Origin: Chloroflexota bacterium
GTDB lineage: Bacteria; Chloroflexota; Dormibacteria; CF-121
NCBI GenBank assembly: GCA_005889395.1
Contig: VBFX01000261.1
Span: forward strand, 1 to 5,629
Reading direction: 5' to 3'
Length of the DNA stretch: 5,629 bases
In this document: positions 3,961 to 5,629 of the stretch, one piece after another
Position numbering within the stretch: position 1 is the first letter of the stretch
Layout of the letters: each line of letters starts with the position of its first letter
The notes under the pieces: model-generated
The model's database searches: none
Told to the model about the DNA's origin: nothing
The model's input: the letters and a program-made list of their open reading frames with translations, nothing else
Program-made: the position numbers and the translations under genes

Positions 3961-5629
3961 CTAACTGCCGGGTTGCGTCGCCGGCTCCGGCATCGATTCG
4001 CTCTCGCCCACGAGTCGGCGCACGCGCGAGGCGACACCAGGCGCGTCGAGCCCGAGCTGCTTGAGCAGCTCCGCTTGTCCGCCCTGTTCGATGAAGGTGT
4101 CGGGGACCGCCATGACCGTGACCGGAATTCCGAGGGGCGCCAACGCTTCGGTGACCGCCGATCCGAAGCCACCCGTCACCACGTTGTCCTCGAGCGTCAG
4201 CACCGCCGGGTGGCGCCGCGCCCAACTCTCGAGTCGGGGGTCGAGCGGCTTGATGAAGCGGCTGTTGACGACCGTCAGCGGCAGGCCCTCCTTGTCCAGC
4301 ATGGCGGCGGCCTCCATCGCAACCGGGACGAGCTTGCCGGTCGCCAACAGCAACGCGGCGCTACCCTGCCGCAACACCTCCCACTCGCCGACCGAGATGA
4401 TTTGCGCGGGTCGCGCCTCGCTGTCGCCGGCCGCGCCCTTGGGAAAACGGATCGCGAAGGGGCCGGCACCGTCGCGCGCGATGGCCGTATGAAGCAGATC
4501 GAGCAGCTCCTGCGGATCGCTCGGCGCCGCCACGGTCAGGCCCGGCATGGCGCGCAGGAACGTCAGGTCGAAGATCCCGTGGTGCGAAGGGCCATCATCG
4601 CCGGTGATCCCAGCGCGGTCCAACACGAACGTCACTGGCAGCTTGTGCAGGCAGACATCCATCATCACCTGGTCGAGGGCACGCTGCAGGAACGTCGAAT
4701 AGATGACGACGACCGGGCGGAGGCCCGCCATCGCCAGGCCGGCGGCGAAGGTGACGGCGTGTTGCTCCGCGATCCCGACGTCGTAGAACCGGTCCGGAAA
4801 GCGTTCGGCGAAGGGGCCCAACCCGGCACTGCTCCCCATGGCTGCGGTGATCGCAACCAGGCGGGGCTCTCGCTCGGCCTCATGCAGCAGCGCCTCGCCA
4901 AAGACATCCGTGTACGAGACTTTGCGGCTCAATGGCTTGGCGGTCAGCACGTCGAACGCACTGACACCGTGAAGATGGTCAATCTCGTCGGCTTCGGCCG
5001 GCCCATAGCCCCGGCCCTTGGTCGTGATCACATGTACAACCGACGGGCCGGCCAAGCGGCTCACCTGGCGCAGCGTGCGCTCGACGTCCTCGATGTTGTG
5101 GCCGTCGATCGGGCCGGAATATTTGATGCCGAGGTACTCGAAGAAGGTGCGCGGCGAGACGAGTTCCTTCAGACCTTCCTTGATCCGGCGTCCGACTTCG
5201 ATCGCCTTGTCGCCGGCGGGAACCGCGCGCAGAATTCGATCGACGCGGTTCTTCGTGCGGTGGTACGACGGGTTGAGAACGGTCAGCTGCTGGGCCAGGT
5301 GTTGCGCCAGGCCGCCGACGGTCGGAGCGTAGGACCGGCCATTGTCGTTGACGACGATGATCACGGGCGTCTTGCGATGACCGATGTTGTTGAGGGCTTC
5401 ATAGGCCATCCCGCCGGTCAGGGCGCCATCGCCAACGACGACAACCACGTGTCCCGGATCGCCCTGCCGCCGCATCGCCTCAGCCATCCCCGAGGCGTAG
5501 CTGAGACCGGTCGACGCATGGCTGTTCTCGATGAAGTCGTGCTCGCTCTCCGTGCGGTTCGGATAGCCGCTCATGCCACCGAGCTTGCGCAGCCTCGCAA
5601 ACCCCTCGCGGGGCCGGGTCAGGAGTTTG
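3961..5629 (-). CDS. dxs: 1-deoxy-D-xylulose-5-phosphate synthase, 5' truncated by window edge
   Basis: DXS condenses pyruvate with glyceraldehyde 3-phosphate to DXP using thiamine diphosphate (ThDP). This is the committed entry to the MEP pathway for isopentenyl diphosphate, and DXP also feeds thiamine and pyridoxal synthesis. The visible 555 residues begin in KLLTRPREGFARLRKLGG, so about 75 N-terminal residues are missing; ATG 5572-5574 (MSGYPN) is internal. Motifs in order: SESEHD-like TESEHD, ENSHAST, the ThDP/Mg site GDGALTGG (GDG codons 5425-5433) with NN about 16 residues on, and a conserved His (codon 4969-4971, E. coli His299 position). Next come AITAAMG, GIAEQHAVT with the cofactor-activating Glu (codon 4765-4767, E. 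coli Glu370 position), YSTFLQRALDQ, DRAGITGDDGPSHHG (first His codon 4582-4584, His431 position) and IRFPKG. The C-terminal domain has TLEDNVVTGGFG. All visible catalytic residues are intact. The ENSHAST form resembles actinobacterial DXS rather than the GTGHSST form of Proteobacteria. The next leftward gene starts 10 bases after its stop. Confidence 0.97.
   Translation of the reverse strand, partial: KLLTRPREGFARLRKLGGMSGYPNRTESEHDFIENSHASTGLSYASGMAEAMRRQGDPGHVVVVVGDGALTGGMAYEALNNIGHRKTPVIIVVNDNGRSYAPTVGGLAQHLAQQLTVLNPSYHRTKNRVDRILRAVPAGDKAIEVGRRIKEGLKELVSPRTFFEYLGIKYSGPIDGHNIEDVERTLRQVSRLAGPSVVHVITTKGRGYGPAEADEIDHLHGVSAFDVLTAKPLSRKVSYTDVFGEALLHEAEREPRLVAITAAMGSSAGLGPFAERFPDRFYDVGIAEQHAVTFAAGLAMAGLRPVVVIYSTFLQRALDQVMMDVCLHKLPVTFVLDRAGITGDDGPSHHGIFDLTFLRAMPGLTVAAPSDPQELLDLLHTAIARDGAGPFAIRFPKGAAGDSEARPAQIISVGEWEVLRQGSAALLLATGKLVPVAMEAAAMLDKEGLPLTVVNSRFIKPLDPRLESWARRHPAVLTLEDNVVTGGFGSAVTEALAPLGIPVTVMAVPDTFIEQGGQAELLKQLGLDAPGVASRVRRLVGESESMPEPATQPGS

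Noticed and set aside
3951..4172. N-terminal extension of the DinB-like frame to 251 residues
   Set aside because: The added 74 codons lie wholly inside dxs in another frame and read as Arg/Ser-rich shadow translation; the family length and helix order fit the ATG at 3950.
5572..5574. ATG at MSGYPN as the dxs start
   Set aside because: The frame stays open to the window edge and the upstream residues (KLLTRPREGF, RLRKLGG) match conserved DXS sequence, so the true start lies beyond the window.
1..5629. CRISPR array, tRNA, insertion sequence, toxin-antitoxin or phage-defence system
   Set aside because: No regularly spaced repeats, cloverleaf, transposase, terminal inverted repeats or small paired toxin-antitoxin frames were seen; all large frames are accounted for by ordinary families.

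Overview
This is a GC-rich chromosomal window of densely packed housekeeping and envelope genes. It holds six protein genes in two convergent groups. Three read rightward (dtd, a small secreted protein, a CapA-family lipoprotein) and three read leftward (dxs, a DinB-like protein, a family-4 glycosyltransferase). I see no rRNA, tRNA, CRISPR array, insertion sequence, integrase or phage gene. The organism is probably a free-living, high-GC bacterium of the Chloroflexota, 'Candidatus Dormibacterota' or Actinomycetota kind. This rests on the DXS active-site block (an ENSHAST-type motif and a GDGALTGG motif, as in actinobacterial DXS), the Thr-Pro linker behind a lipoprotein signal, and GTG/TTG starts. 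It is an inference from motifs recalled from memory, not from a database search.

Left part (1-2260, plus strand): the 3' part of dtd (D-aminoacyl-tRNA deacylase) is cut by the window edge. A 184-base gap follows, with an imperfect dyad and a short direct repeat around a possible -10 element. Next come a secreted protein of about 177 residues that I do not recognise, a 63-base gap with a strong hairpin and a -10-like hexamer, and a 365-residue CapA-type lipoprotein. The lipoprotein begins at a TTG codon with no visible Shine-Dalgarno sequence.

Right part (2229-5629, minus strand): dxs (the first step of the MEP isoprenoid pathway) lacks its first 75 or so codons because the window ends. Ten bases after its stop comes a 177-residue DinB/YfiT-like protein. 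Sixty bases later comes a GT-B glycosyltransferase of the GT4 type. The dxs-dinB spacing suggests one transcript. The glycosyltransferase has its own strong Shine-Dalgarno sequence and a TATCAT hexamer, so it may also be transcribed separately. Its 3' end overlaps the 3' end of the CapA gene by 32 bases, tail to tail.

Functionally the window mixes translation quality control (dtd), isoprenoid precursor supply (dxs) and possible surface-glycan functions (CapA, GT4). I see no convincing new biological system. The items most worth checking are the possible leaderless TTG start of the CapA gene, the dyad and repeat upstream of the secreted protein, and the tail-to-tail overlap.
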